Shown here piece by piece: positions 26,056 to 33,794 of a stretch of 43,279 nt of DNA. The DNA comes from an uncultured Bacilli bacterium. GTDB lineage: Bacteria; Bacillota_I; Bacilli_A; RF39; UBA660. A program made the position numbers and the translations under genes. How positions within the stretch are numbered: position 1 is the first letter of the stretch; each line of letters begins with the position of its first letter. The notes under the pieces were generated by a model, which was not told the DNA's origin, ran no database searches, and saw nothing but the letters and a program-made list of their open reading frames with translations. The stretch is from contig CAJUGF010000007.1 of assembly GCA_910585915.1 (NCBI GenBank), forward strand, positions 2,704 through 45,982, given 5' to 3'.

Positions 26056-26892
26056 CTAATTTAAGAATCGATCTAATAATTTAGGATCTTGATGAGAGAA
26101 AAATAAACTATGTCCCTCATCTAACTGCTGAATATGTTCCATATCTTCTACATCCAAAGAAAAATCAAAGACATCAATATTCTCTATCATTCTATTTTTA
26201 TGAGTTGTTTTAGGAATCACCACAATATTTTGTTCCAATAAAAATCGTAAAATAACTTGAGCAACACTTTTTTTATATTTATTTGCAATCTCTTGTAACA
26301 CTGCATTTTCAAAAATATCATTTTTTCCTTCGGCAAACGGTCCCCAAGATTCATGTTGAATAGAATACTCCTTCATATATTTTGCATCTTCCCTGCGTTG
26401 CCAAAAAGGATGCGTTTCTATTTGATTAACATGAGGAACAATACGATTAAACTTAATCAAATCAACCATACGATCTGGAAAAAAATTACTCACTCCAATT
26501 GCTCGAATTAAGCCCTCTTCATACATACTCTCTAAAACACGCCATGACCCATAATAATCTCCAAAAGGTTGATGAATTAAAACCAAATCTAAATAATCCG
26601 TTTGTAACTTATTCATAGATTCCATTAAAGACTCACGAGTTTTCTCCTCACCAGTATTGGTAATCCACACCTTCGTTGTAATAAAAAACTCACTTCGAGG
26701 AATTCCTGACTTTAAAATAGCTCTCCCAACCGCTTCCTCATTTCCATAACGTTGTGCTGTATCAAACAAACGATACCCCACCTGAATGGCATCACTGATA
26801 GTTCGTTCACACTCTTCTAAATCTCGAATTTGATAAACACCAAATCCAACTTTTGGCATCATAACACCATTTTGCAATGTAACATATTCCAT
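26056..26892 (-). CDS. Aldo/keto reductase
   Basis: A 278-residue NAD(P)H-dependent oxidoreductase with a TIM barrel. The catalytic tetrad is visible: D44 and Y49 in FDTAQRYGNE, K74 in TTKVW, H107 in LVLIHQP. The cofactor-binding end has IPKTTHKNRMIEN. Length matches the 2,5-diketogluconate reductase-like (YtbE/YvgN) group, which acts on aldehydes and glyoxals. It is followed by the AraC/GyrI regulator, so it may be induced by a reactive or toxic small molecule. Substrate not determinable. Confidence 0.95.
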   Translation of the reverse strand: MEYVTLQNGVMMPKVGFGVYQIRDLEECERTISDAIQVGYRLFDTAQRYGNEEAVGRAILKSGIPRSEFFITTKVWITNTGEEKTRESLMESMNKLQTDYLDLVLIHQPFGDYYGSWRVLESMYEEGLIRAIGVSNFFPDRMVDLIKFNRIVPHVNQIETHPFWQRREDAKYMKEYSIQHESWGPFAEGKNDIFENAVLQEIANKYKKSVAQVILRFLLEQNIVVIPKTTHKNRMIENIDVFDFSLDVEDMEHIQQLDEGHSLFFSHQDPKLLDRFLN

Positions 26893-26911
26893 AAAATCAT
26901 CCTCACAAATC

Positions 26912-27403
26912 CTATTGATTTTCTTCTTTTAAAGATATAAGAATATCTTTTTGATAACTACTTTCTAACCGATTATAACGAACACCACAAGCATCTAACA
27001 AATATTTAGAAGCTTCATTCCCCTCTTTTCCTGCATACTTATCTGATAAATAAACAACTTCCATAATTCCCGTTTGAATTAACATCTTAACATTCATTAC
27101 AAGGAAATAAATTAACATAAATCCGACTTCCTTCAAAATTTTTTTGAACCATTATAATTCAAAATAGCATTAAATTCTGCAGGACAAACATAAGGATACT
27201 TTGTTTCAAATCAGTTGCACCACTACGATTCCAAGGAAATTCATCATCTGAAATACCATTTGGAGTTCCATTATACCCAGTACTAATAATTCGATTGTCT
27301 AAACTGACAATACAAGCTCCCACAGCATTGGTACTTAAAAGTCATAACTAAAATTACCATAAAAAACTCATCCTAAGTCACGTACTCTTTTCTTTTATTC
27401 CAT
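26912..27403 (-). pseudogene. Deoxycytidylate (dCMP) deaminase gene, heavily decayed
   Basis: Fragments in all three minus-strand frames align in order with dCMP deaminase (ComEB family). They are EYVT then a stop then DEFFM; STNAVGACIVSLDNRIISTG; YNGTPNGISDDEFPWNR; KYPYVCPAEFNAILNY; FPCNEC; and KMLIQTGIMEVVYLSDKYA. There are at least one nonsense codon and three or more frameshifts. The catalytic HAE motif has become PAE. The gene is plainly dead. The intact enzyme makes dUMP for thymidylate synthesis and is often found with competence genes or on mobile DNA. Confidence 0.85.
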
Positions 27404-27481
27404 ATCTTTTTCTAACTTCATAACATTTCACCAATTCTATTTTAATAAAAGAAAAACAATTAGTAAAGAAAAGACAAAAAA

Positions 27482-28037
27482 TTAAAATGTTTTTGTCCCA
27501 TAAATCAAATGATAAAGATATCCTCACTTATCAATATCTTTCAAATTCAAATCTAGTTTTTTCGCAAATTTTAATAATTTATCATATTTATCTAATGCCA
27601 TTCCATCATATTTTGTTATTTCCACGAATACCGATAAGTAACCATTCATTAATTACTTCATCAGTATCCCTTAAAAACTTACGATAAGAGGGTTGATAAT
27701 AACGATCAAATTGCTTAATTTCATTTTGAAACCTAGCATCCTGTTTCATAAATTGCTCAATTCTTTTAAATTCATCATTCGACAATTTTATTATTATTTC
27801 TGTATCAATATGATTCTTTTCTCATCTCCATGCACTACAATGAAATAATTCACTAAGTTTTACAATAAATTTTAAACTAGGTTCTGTTCGATTAGATTTC
27901 CAACTAGATATTGTCTTATCTGTTACAAATAATTGATATCTAAGTTCCTCTTGTCTCCATTTTTTACTTTTTCTCAAAACTAAAATTCTACAAACAAAAT
28001 TTATGCTATCACTAAAAAAGTATAACATGAAAAACAT
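27482..28037 (-). pseudogene. XRE-family regulator fused to a CYTH-like domain, decayed
   Basis: The first fragment has an XRE helix-turn-helix: RILVLRKSKKWRQEELRYQL, then TDKTISSWKSNRTEPSLKF. A TGA follows HCSAWR, but the same frame goes on (NHIDTEIIIKLSNDEFKRIE) to YRKFLRDTDEVINEWLLIGI then RGN. A frameshift then leads to VEITKYDGMALDKYDKLLKF, a stop, and GYLYHLIYG. The tail recalls CYTH/class IV adenylate cyclase-like proteins that occur fused to HTH domains in Bacillota. It has two in-frame stops and one frameshift, plus an apparent internal deletion of the middle CYTH strands. The HTH call is firm; the CYTH call rests on remembered family features. Confidence 0.6.
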
Positions 28038-28122
28038 TAATCTCTTCTCTACATTTTGTAGAATTAGTTAAATAAATTAATCAATTATAAACGTTCAACC
28101 GAAATAAAATCATACTAACAAA

Positions 28123-28665
28123 TTACATATTACGTATTCTTTTTCTTTCATCAAAATTTAATTTTACTAATTCATCATCTAATAATTGATTTAATTCTAC
28201 TAATCCAGTATTACAATTAGGAATTAACGAAAGCAATTTTTCATTCCAATGATTATCTTCTGCAAAAAAGAAGAAAAACTCTTGAAACATCACACAATCA
28301 TCTGCATAATAAATTTTTTCAACTTTTTGTGATTGTTCTAATTGTTTCAGATAACAAGTCATTTGATAAGCTTTCCCATATCCAGGTTCTAAAATAACTG
28401 CTCCATTTTCAAAATAGCCTTGATCAAAAAATTGTCTTCCAAAAATAATAAAAGAAGAAAAATATCCACTTAATATTTGTTTTATCTCCATAACCATATC
28501 TTTAGATTCAGAACTAATTAAAGAAAATAGAATATAATCTACATGATACCCTTGCTGTAACAACGATAATAAATCATTAAATCGCTGGTAAGTCTCTTTT
28601 TCATTTGGTATACGACCTTGAATCGTTCCCGCAATATCACAAAAGAAACAGATACATTTTTTCAT
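28123..28665 (-). CDS. HAD-like hydrolase, putative
   Basis: 180 residues, apparently intact. The start CFFCDIAGTIQG resembles HAD motif I (D-x-x-G-T, D10 as nucleophile), with Ala in place of the usual second Asp. ILFSLISSES may be motif II. GYGKAYQM would supply the lysine of motif III, and KIYYADDCVMF resembles the acidic motif IV. The missing second Asp means phosphatase activity is uncertain. It lies alone between pseudogenes. The absence of frameshifts in such decayed surroundings suggests either selection or recent arrival. Confidence 0.5.
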   Translation of the reverse strand: MKKCICFFCDIAGTIQGRIPNEKETYQRFNDLLSLLQQGYHVDYILFSLISSESKDMVMEIKQILSGYFSSFIIFGRQFFDQGYFENGAVILEPGYGKAYQMTCYLKQLEQSQKVEKIYYADDCVMFQEFFFFFAEDNHWNEKLLSLIPNCNTGLVELNQLLDDELVKLNFDERKRIRNM

Positions 28666-28879
28666 ATTTTAGCTCCTAGCATCATTACAACTATAAATTT
28701 ATACATTATATTCATTTTTTCAATTCTTGATTCTTACAATCTTTCTAAATGTTAAATAATAATCCATTATGTCATCGCTCAAATTCTTTAAGCATATTTC
28801 ATCAAGAACTACAAAGATACCATTTTTTATTCGTACTATTTTTCAAAAACATTCTTACTTCTGATAATTCTTCTTTTTG
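28666..28879. other. Intergenic region, no gene recognised
   Basis: AT-rich sequence with no convincing start or motif. It may hold the decayed 3' flank of the fragment at 28880. Confidence 0.35.
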
Positions 28880-29161
28880 CTATGTTTCATCGCCACCAAC
28901 AAATGTATCAGGATAAATTTCTTCAAAAGTATTATTCTGTAGATAAATTGATATTCCATCAAAATTTAATCCTTCTTCAATATTAAAATCTGGATATTCT
29001 TCACTACATGGAGTGATTATAACGTATTTTGACATAAGACTAAATTCTACCATAATGTCATTATATCTTTTCAATGCTTCTAAAGCGCCCAATTTTTCAC
29101 ACATTTTTTTGTTTAAATGGAGCCCACCCATTAACATTACAAAACTGCCTTGTGCAATCAT
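28880..29161 (-). pseudogene. Fragment of an unknown gene, lacking its 5' end
   Basis: 93 codons are open from ATG 29161, and the same frame can be read a little further upstream (ITSDLTNDEAREMIAQGSFV) until a TAA near 29205. The protein contains EALKRYNDIMVEF and YVIITPCSEEYPDFN, with no known motif. There is no ribosome site before ATG 29161, and it abuts the remains of a radical SAM gene, so it is read as a 5'-truncated remnant rather than a gene. Confidence 0.45.
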
Positions 29162-29199
29162 TTCTCTAGCCTCATCATTTGTTAAATCTGATGTAATTA

Positions 29200-29583
29200 A
29201 TTAACTTCATCAATTTATAAAAACACCAATTAATAGATTCTATAGCATTTTTAACCTGTTCTTCTTCAATTAAAAAAGAAATTCCTACAATTATATTAGC
29301 AATTTCATATTAAAAGATTGAATTAAATTTACTATATCAATAAACCTATTATTATTTACATATTTTAGAAGACAATCTTCTCTAACCTATTCATTACAAG
29401 TTTCTAATCCAAATACAAAAATAATATTTTTAATTTTTATTTTACTTTTTAACATTCTTCACTTATTTCATTATAGTCTAGTATACTACCAAAAGAATTT
29501 AATAATAAAACTCTTATTTCCTCTTTACTTTCATTTAAAGCACTATCAAAGGAAATTTCTAGTTCTTTTGGAGTAACTTCCAT
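29200..29583 (-). pseudogene. Radical SAM-type protein remnant, decayed and internally deleted
   Basis: The start, ATG 29581-29583, reads MEVTPKELEISFDSALNE and LLLNSFGSILDYNEISEEC, then a TAA. After a gap, other frames give FGLETCNE, YVNNNRFIDIVNLIQSFNMK, ANIIVGISFLIEEEQV and AIESINWCFYK. The FGLET and ANIIVGI phrases recall the central part of TIGR01210-like radical SAM proteins. The cysteine motif is not seen and was probably lost with the deletion. Family assignment is tentative; the decay is clear. Confidence 0.5.
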
Positions 29584-29722
29584 AAACGCCCATTATACAA
29601 AAACCATTTAAATAATTTGAACATCCTTTACTTTTAAAACATATCTGAAATACACCATTACTCATAAGTTGAATATAAAAAGGTATAATTGGTTATTTTT
29701 TCTTATCTTTCTTTCTAAAAAA

Positions 29723-29731
29723 TGTTATAAT
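29723..29731 (+). promoter_or_regulatory. Extended -10 promoter of the nucleotide-kinase-like gene
   Basis: TGTTATAAT on the plus strand (TATAAT at 29726-29731), 24 nt before the ATG at 29756. -35 region is AT-rich without a clear hexamer. Confidence 0.6.
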
Positions 29732-29755
29732 ATAGACTACAAAAGGATTGATAGT

Positions 29756-30337
29756 ATGGATAATTATTTTTTAGATAATAATCTTTTAGAACAAAATACT
29801 CCAGTTGTTTTTACTGACGGCTCTTCTATATATGATGAATTAAAACGTAAATATAAAACTCACAAGAAAGGACTTTTTATTTACGGTCCTAGTGGTGTTG
29901 GAAAAACTTATTATATTAAGCATCAAATAGAAAATAATTGGATTGATGGTGATGTTTTATGGGAAGCTTGTAATGCTTTTCCTACAGGTGATTGGTGGAA
30001 TTTAAGTGATGAAGAAATTGATACCATAGAAAGAAGAGCTGATGTAATAACTGAACAAGCTAAAAAATTGGGGTTTTGGATTATTGGAGCTAGTTCCGTA
30101 AACATGATTCCAGATGCGATTGTAATCCCAGATTTTGAAACTCATTTTAAATATATTAAATATCGTGAAGAACATAATTATGATGGTGGAATAAAAAGCT
30201 ATGATATTGAAAAAATAAAAAGAAATAGAGAATATTTTTCTAGATTCAAAGAAAATGGAGTTCCTATTTTTACAAGTGTCGACGATGCTGTTTTATATCT
30301 TCAAAATCAACTGGATAATAATGCCCATTCACATTAG
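29756..30337 (+). CDS. P-loop nucleotide-kinase-like protein
   Basis: 193 residues from ATG 29756-29758, with AAAGGA upstream; the longer frame to 29669 runs through the promoter. Walker A is FIYGPSGVGKTYYI (about 43-56). The middle has WNLSDEEIDTIERRAD, a basic lid-like patch, and GFWIIGASSVNMIPDAIVIP, the region where small kinases bind the second substrate. Overall it looks like a phage- or island-borne (d)NMP kinase-like protein. It is the only long plus-strand gene in the right half. Its last 68 nt overlap the convergent phosphatase-like gene. Substrate unknown. Confidence 0.6.
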   Translation: MDNYFLDNNLLEQNTPVVFTDGSSIYDELKRKYKTHKKGLFIYGPSGVGKTYYIKHQIENNWIDGDVLWEACNAFPTGDWWNLSDEEIDTIERRADVITEQAKKLGFWIIGASSVNMIPDAIVIPDFETHFKYIKYREEHNYDGGIKSYDIEKIKRNREYFSRFKENGVPIFTSVDDAVLYLQNQLDNNAHSH

Positions 30338-31097
30338 CAATTATATTATTAGTTTTATCAATTTCAAAAGAAATACCTCCACAATAATCTACATTGATAA
30401 AATCACTTTTTTCATAGCCAAAAACTGTTTGTTTAGCAAGTGGACTTATCAAATCATAATGAGTCCCACTCCAAACAATCAACTTACTATTTGGCTTTTT
30501 TATATGGAAATAATTAGAAAATCTTTTTATTACATTTATATAATAAACTCCTCTTGCTACTATTTCATCTGGTCCTTCGGCATTTAACGCTTCTCTTTCT
30601 AATTTATATCTATCTTCCTCAAAATCTATCCAAAATTGCTGATTCATACCATTATTTTTTTCTTTTAAAAATTCAAAATAACCTTTTTTATCAGTAAACA
30701 TACTAGGCTCTGCCAATTTATCTATTTGTTTAATTTGCATATTATAATTTAAATCTTCGTCTAAATTTATAACATGATTTTGGCTAATACCCTTAGATTC
30801 TAAAAATGATAGTATTAAGCGCATTGCAATATTAGTAGTATCTACACATCTTTTACTTTCACTATTTACATTAACAGTATTACTAGAAATAAATAAAAAA
30901 TAAACATTTTTTAAATTTTTATACTCAAGACTCCTTAAAAACTCTAATACTATCTTTTCTTGATCATAGATGGATGAAGTTAATAAATTACCATTAGATT
31001 TGTCATAATTACAATGTCTTTGTAATATTATCTGTGTTTCAAAAATATCAGGAATTGGTGTAATTGCTGCAGATGTTATATTAATATTATCTTTCAT
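30270..31097 (-). CDS. Histidine-phosphatase-superfamily-like protein
   Basis: 275 residues. IILQRHCNYDK (about 23-33) resembles the RHG catalytic motif with Cys for Gly. EREALNAEGPDEIVARG (about 168-184) could supply the acidic residue, and IVWSGTHYDLISPL (about 205-218) the second catalytic His. LTSSIYDQEKIVLEFL matches the 'LT..G..QA..L' segment after RHG. Spacing is larger than in the smallest members. GGAGG sits 5 nt before the ATG. The gene overlaps the convergent kinase-like gene at its 3' end. Together they suggest nucleotide or phosphoester chemistry. The call rests on these motifs only. Confidence 0.5.
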   Translation of the reverse strand: MKDNINITSAAITPIPDIFETQIILQRHCNYDKSNGNLLTSSIYDQEKIVLEFLRSLEYKNLKNVYFLFISSNTVNVNSESKRCVDTTNIAMRLILSFLESKGISQNHVINLDEDLNYNMQIKQIDKLAEPSMFTDKKGYFEFLKEKNNGMNQQFWIDFEEDRYKLEREALNAEGPDEIVARGVYYINVIKRFSNYFHIKKPNSKLIVWSGTHYDLISPLAKQTVFGYEKSDFINVDYCGGISFEIDKTNNIIANVNGHYYPVDFEDIKQHRRHL

Positions 31098-31294
31098 AAT
31101 TACCTCCGTATCTACTTATTAGATAGTATTTTTAGTTTATTTACAACCTACCTTGTTTCTTATTGTAATAAAAAAGTGACACTCATTCGCTAGAATAAGT
31201 ATCTAATCAATTTTAATTGGGTAGACATTCAACTTGACGAAACTGAATATTGCCCTTTTTTATTTTATGCAAGCTTCTTGACACATTCATAATA

Positions 31295-31449
31295 ACATAA
31301 AAGCGACTTTCTTACAAGCCGTTTTTTATTGCTACTCGAAAAGTTCGAGTTTGGTATCAATCTGGTGCCATTATCGTAGTTATCTACAACTTTTTTACCA
31401 TAACGATTGCTATAAGAATCAATCACTACATATATTTTAGCAAAATATG
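31295..31449 (-). repeat. ~150-bp conserved repeat, copy A
   Basis: Same orientation and most of the same sequence as 38341-38494 (estimated 75-80% identity by eye). Landmarks are a perfect 7-bp hairpin ACTCGAA-AAG-TTCGAGT (31334-31350), CTGGTGCC, and GTTATCTACAACTTT. At its left end is a second imperfect stem (GCGACTT...ACAAGCCG). It lies 39 nt after the stop of the ABC1-kinase cargo gene, exactly as copy B lies after the radical SAM cargo gene. It is a probable element terminus. A 93-codon frame through it is not believed to be a gene. Confidence 0.85.
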
Positions 31450-31487
31450 AAAAAAGTAGCAATAATTTTATGCTACTTATAGTAATT

Positions 31488-32954
31488 TTACAAATGTTTT
31501 GTTCTTTGTCGTGTTTGATCTGTTTGTACTGGAATTTCATCACCACAAGATAATCTAATTAAATCTAGCATTTCTCTTAAATTTTCTAAAGATTGCCTTA
31601 CATCTTTTTTTATTTCACTACTGGTTGTTACCTTTGCAATAGTATTCACTAATCCATATTGTGAGATATTTTCTAATGCTTTTGGAGCAATACGCAAACT
31701 ATCTATTACAATTCCTTTGCAATCTTTTAGACTTCTTTTAACTAAAAATTCCATTATTTGTTCTTGTAATAATTCTCTTGCAGTACATTTGTTATCAGAA
31801 AAATTACTAATACCATTTAAACAAACGAATGCCTTAGCCATAGCAAACAAAAAATCAGGTGGAACAATTTCATAGTAATAACAAGCACTAATCAAGTCTA
31901 CAAAATAATAAGTAAGCTCTTTTTTTCTTACATTTTCACAATATTTTTTACAATATTCTTTAAGGGATTGTTTTTTATCTAAACTTAAATTTCCAAAAGA
32001 AATTAATATATTGTATAATTTTTCATAATTTCCAGAGAAAATTGTTAAAAAGAAATTTCTACATAGTTTAGCATCATCTTCACTTAAAACACATAATAGT
32101 CCCATATCTAAAAAGCAAATATTGTTATCTTCATCTATACAAATATTTCCACTATGAGGATCTCCATGAAAGACTATTTGTTTATCATTAAACAATGCCC
32201 AAAAACTTGACCTAATATAACTATTTAAAGCAGTAGTAATCTTAGTTTTATTTTCATCGGTTAATTCTAATTTATTAACAGTTTGAGTTTTTATAAATTC
32301 CATAACAATTATATTGTCTGTGCAATATTCTTCATATAATTTAGGAACTTTAATTTTTTTAGTACCACTTACTTTTCCATTGACACTATCTGCAAAATTT
32401 TGATATACTTTAATATTTTCTTTTTCATGTGCAAAATCTGTTTCTTGTTCTATCCATTCTAGATATAAGTCTAGTGCATGATCTCCACCAGTAAAATTAC
32501 TAAAATTTACAAATTTACCAAATCTATGAATAATTTTTCTGATTCGTTTTATATCGTCATCAATTGTTCCTGTGATGTCTTTTCTTTTTATTTTTATTGC
32601 AACTTCTTCTCCAGTTTTAAGTATTGCTCTATGCACTTGTGATACAGAGGCAGAACCAACTGGTTTCTTTTCAATAAAACTAAATATATTTTCTAAATTT
32701 GTTCCATATTCTTGTTTTAGTATTTCTTCGATTTCCTCATAACTAATTGGATTACAATTATCACAAATACTTGATAACATCTGTCTATCATTTTCAGTAA
32801 ATAAATTACCAAAATTTTGAGTTGCTAACATTTGAGCTAGTTTAATATAAACTACACCCATTTTTTCAGAAAAGTCTTTTATTACTATTCCATTGTTTCT
32901 TCTTAAAATAAATTTATTAAATAATAATCTAATCATTTGGATATATAACTTCAT
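31488..32954 (-). CDS. ABC1/UbiB/AarF-type atypical kinase, mobile-element cargo
   Basis: 488 residues. ABC1-family marks in order are KLAQM (about 38-42, the KxGQ region), VGSASVSQVHRA (Ser-rich nucleotide loop, about 98-109), VAIKIKR (catalytic Lys), EQETDFAHEKEN, VMEF hinge, IVFHGDPHSGN (catalytic loop) and CFLDMG (DFG-like). UbiB-type ATPases help make or move isoprenoid quinones and related lipids. C-terminal helices follow, but no clear membrane pair is seen. GGGG precedes the ATG. The gene follows the mob remnant by 56 nt and precedes repeat copy A, the same slot as the radical SAM gene in the other element, so it counts as transferable cargo. Confidence 0.85.
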   Translation of the reverse strand: MKLYIQMIRLLFNKFILRRNNGIVIKDFSEKMGVVYIKLAQMLATQNFGNLFTENDRQMLSSICDNCNPISYEEIEEILKQEYGTNLENIFSFIEKKPVGSASVSQVHRAILKTGEEVAIKIKRKDITGTIDDDIKRIRKIIHRFGKFVNFSNFTGGDHALDLYLEWIEQETDFAHEKENIKVYQNFADSVNGKVSGTKKIKVPKLYEEYCTDNIIVMEFIKTQTVNKLELTDENKTKITTALNSYIRSSFWALFNDKQIVFHGDPHSGNICIDEDNNICFLDMGLLCVLSEDDAKLCRNFFLTIFSGNYEKLYNILISFGNLSLDKKQSLKEYCKKYCENVRKKELTYYFVDLISACYYYEIVPPDFLFAMAKAFVCLNGISNFSDNKCTARELLQEQIMEFLVKRSLKDCKGIVIDSLRIAPKALENISQYGLVNTIAKVTTSSEIKKDVRQSLENLREMLDLIRLSCGDEIPVQTDQTRQRTKHL

Positions 32955-33010
32955 TTTTAATCCCCATAAATCAATTCGATTAGTATTATACTACAAAATC
33001 TAATTTTTTC

Positions 33011-33738
33011 CTATATTTCTATCTCAAAATCATCTTTTCCATTATTATCATGCTCTTTGCCAAAATTATATTTGTCCTTTAACTCATTAAATGTATCTCC
33101 CTTAATAATGCCTTTTTTATATAAATCTTTTGATACATCAAAATATTTTTCTCGTTCTTTTTCTTTACCGAGTAACTTATCTTTGATTAAAGACATTACT
33201 CGTAAAAATTTATCTTTTTGTTTCTTAATCTCTTTTTCAATATCTTTCTTTGGATTTTCTATTTTTTGTTTAATCATGGGCAAGAAGATAGAAGTAAGAA
33301 TTACCATTTTTCTTAGTTGTTGCTTTACCACCTAAAATTCTCCCACACTTCGGACATTTTAATTTTTGCAAAAATAAATAAGTTAAAATTCTTTGATAAC
33401 TTCTAGAATTCTTTTTCTTTTGGACTTGGCATTCTTCCCATAATTTCTTATTGATTATTGACTCAACTACATTTTCATAATAAGTAGGTTTCTTAGTTTT
33501 CTTTCCATGAACAAAATCACCTTTATAAATCTCATTTTGTAAAATACCAACAATAGTGGAATTGCGCCAATTTGTTTTATCTAACACTTTTTCATTATTT
33601 AAAATATTACTTATTTTCTTATATGATAATCCACTATGATACATTTCAAATATTCTAATAACTATATCTTTAGTAGTTAAATCTGGTACTAGAGTTTTAT
33701 CTTTTCTTTTATATCCTAATGGACTCTGATGTGGAATA
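33011..33738 (-). pseudogene. Chimeric remnant: large serine recombinase 3' part fused to MobV relaxase 3' end
   Basis: Reading from 33738, it matches the intact recombinase at 40963-42927 from HIPHQSPLGYKRK through the zinc ribbon (CPKCGRILGG) to GNSYFY. A deletion of about 107 nt then changes frame. It resumes at FLPMIKQKIENPKKDIEKEI, runs to KKQKDKF, and switches directly into the mob gene's tail (LRVMSLIKDKLLGKEKEREK to DDFEIEI). The switch is at 12 nt (plus strand AAATTTATCTTT, 33206-33217) present in both intact genes (41815-41826 and 39571-39582). A single deletion of about 2.24 kb therefore made the chimera. It is dead, but marks a second copy of the element. Confidence 0.92.
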
Positions 33739-33750
33739 TGTCTACCGCAT

Positions 33751-33767
33751 ACATAATAGCACCAATA
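33751..33767 (+). repeat. Left inverted repeat of the 2.85-kb insertion
   Basis: ACATAATAGCACCAATA, the exact reverse complement of 36565-36581. Confidence 0.92.
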
Positions 33768-33794
33768 CAGAAATGCTATTGTTAAATAAAAAGT

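Noticed and set aside
26030..26080. Terminator after the aldo/keto reductase gene
   Set aside because: A GATTCT/AGAATC stem is present, but no T run follows on the minus strand, so termination is not supported.
30255..30587. Plus-strand 110-codon frame downstream of the kinase-like gene
   Set aside because: It is antisense to the phosphatase-like gene, is rich in Ile/Tyr/Phe as shadows are, and lacks a ribosome site.
31265..31546. 93-codon minus-strand frame through repeat copy A
   Set aside because: It overlaps the end of the ABC1 kinase gene, has no ribosome site, and runs through the hairpin repeat. The matching frame in copy B ends differently, so it is not a gene.
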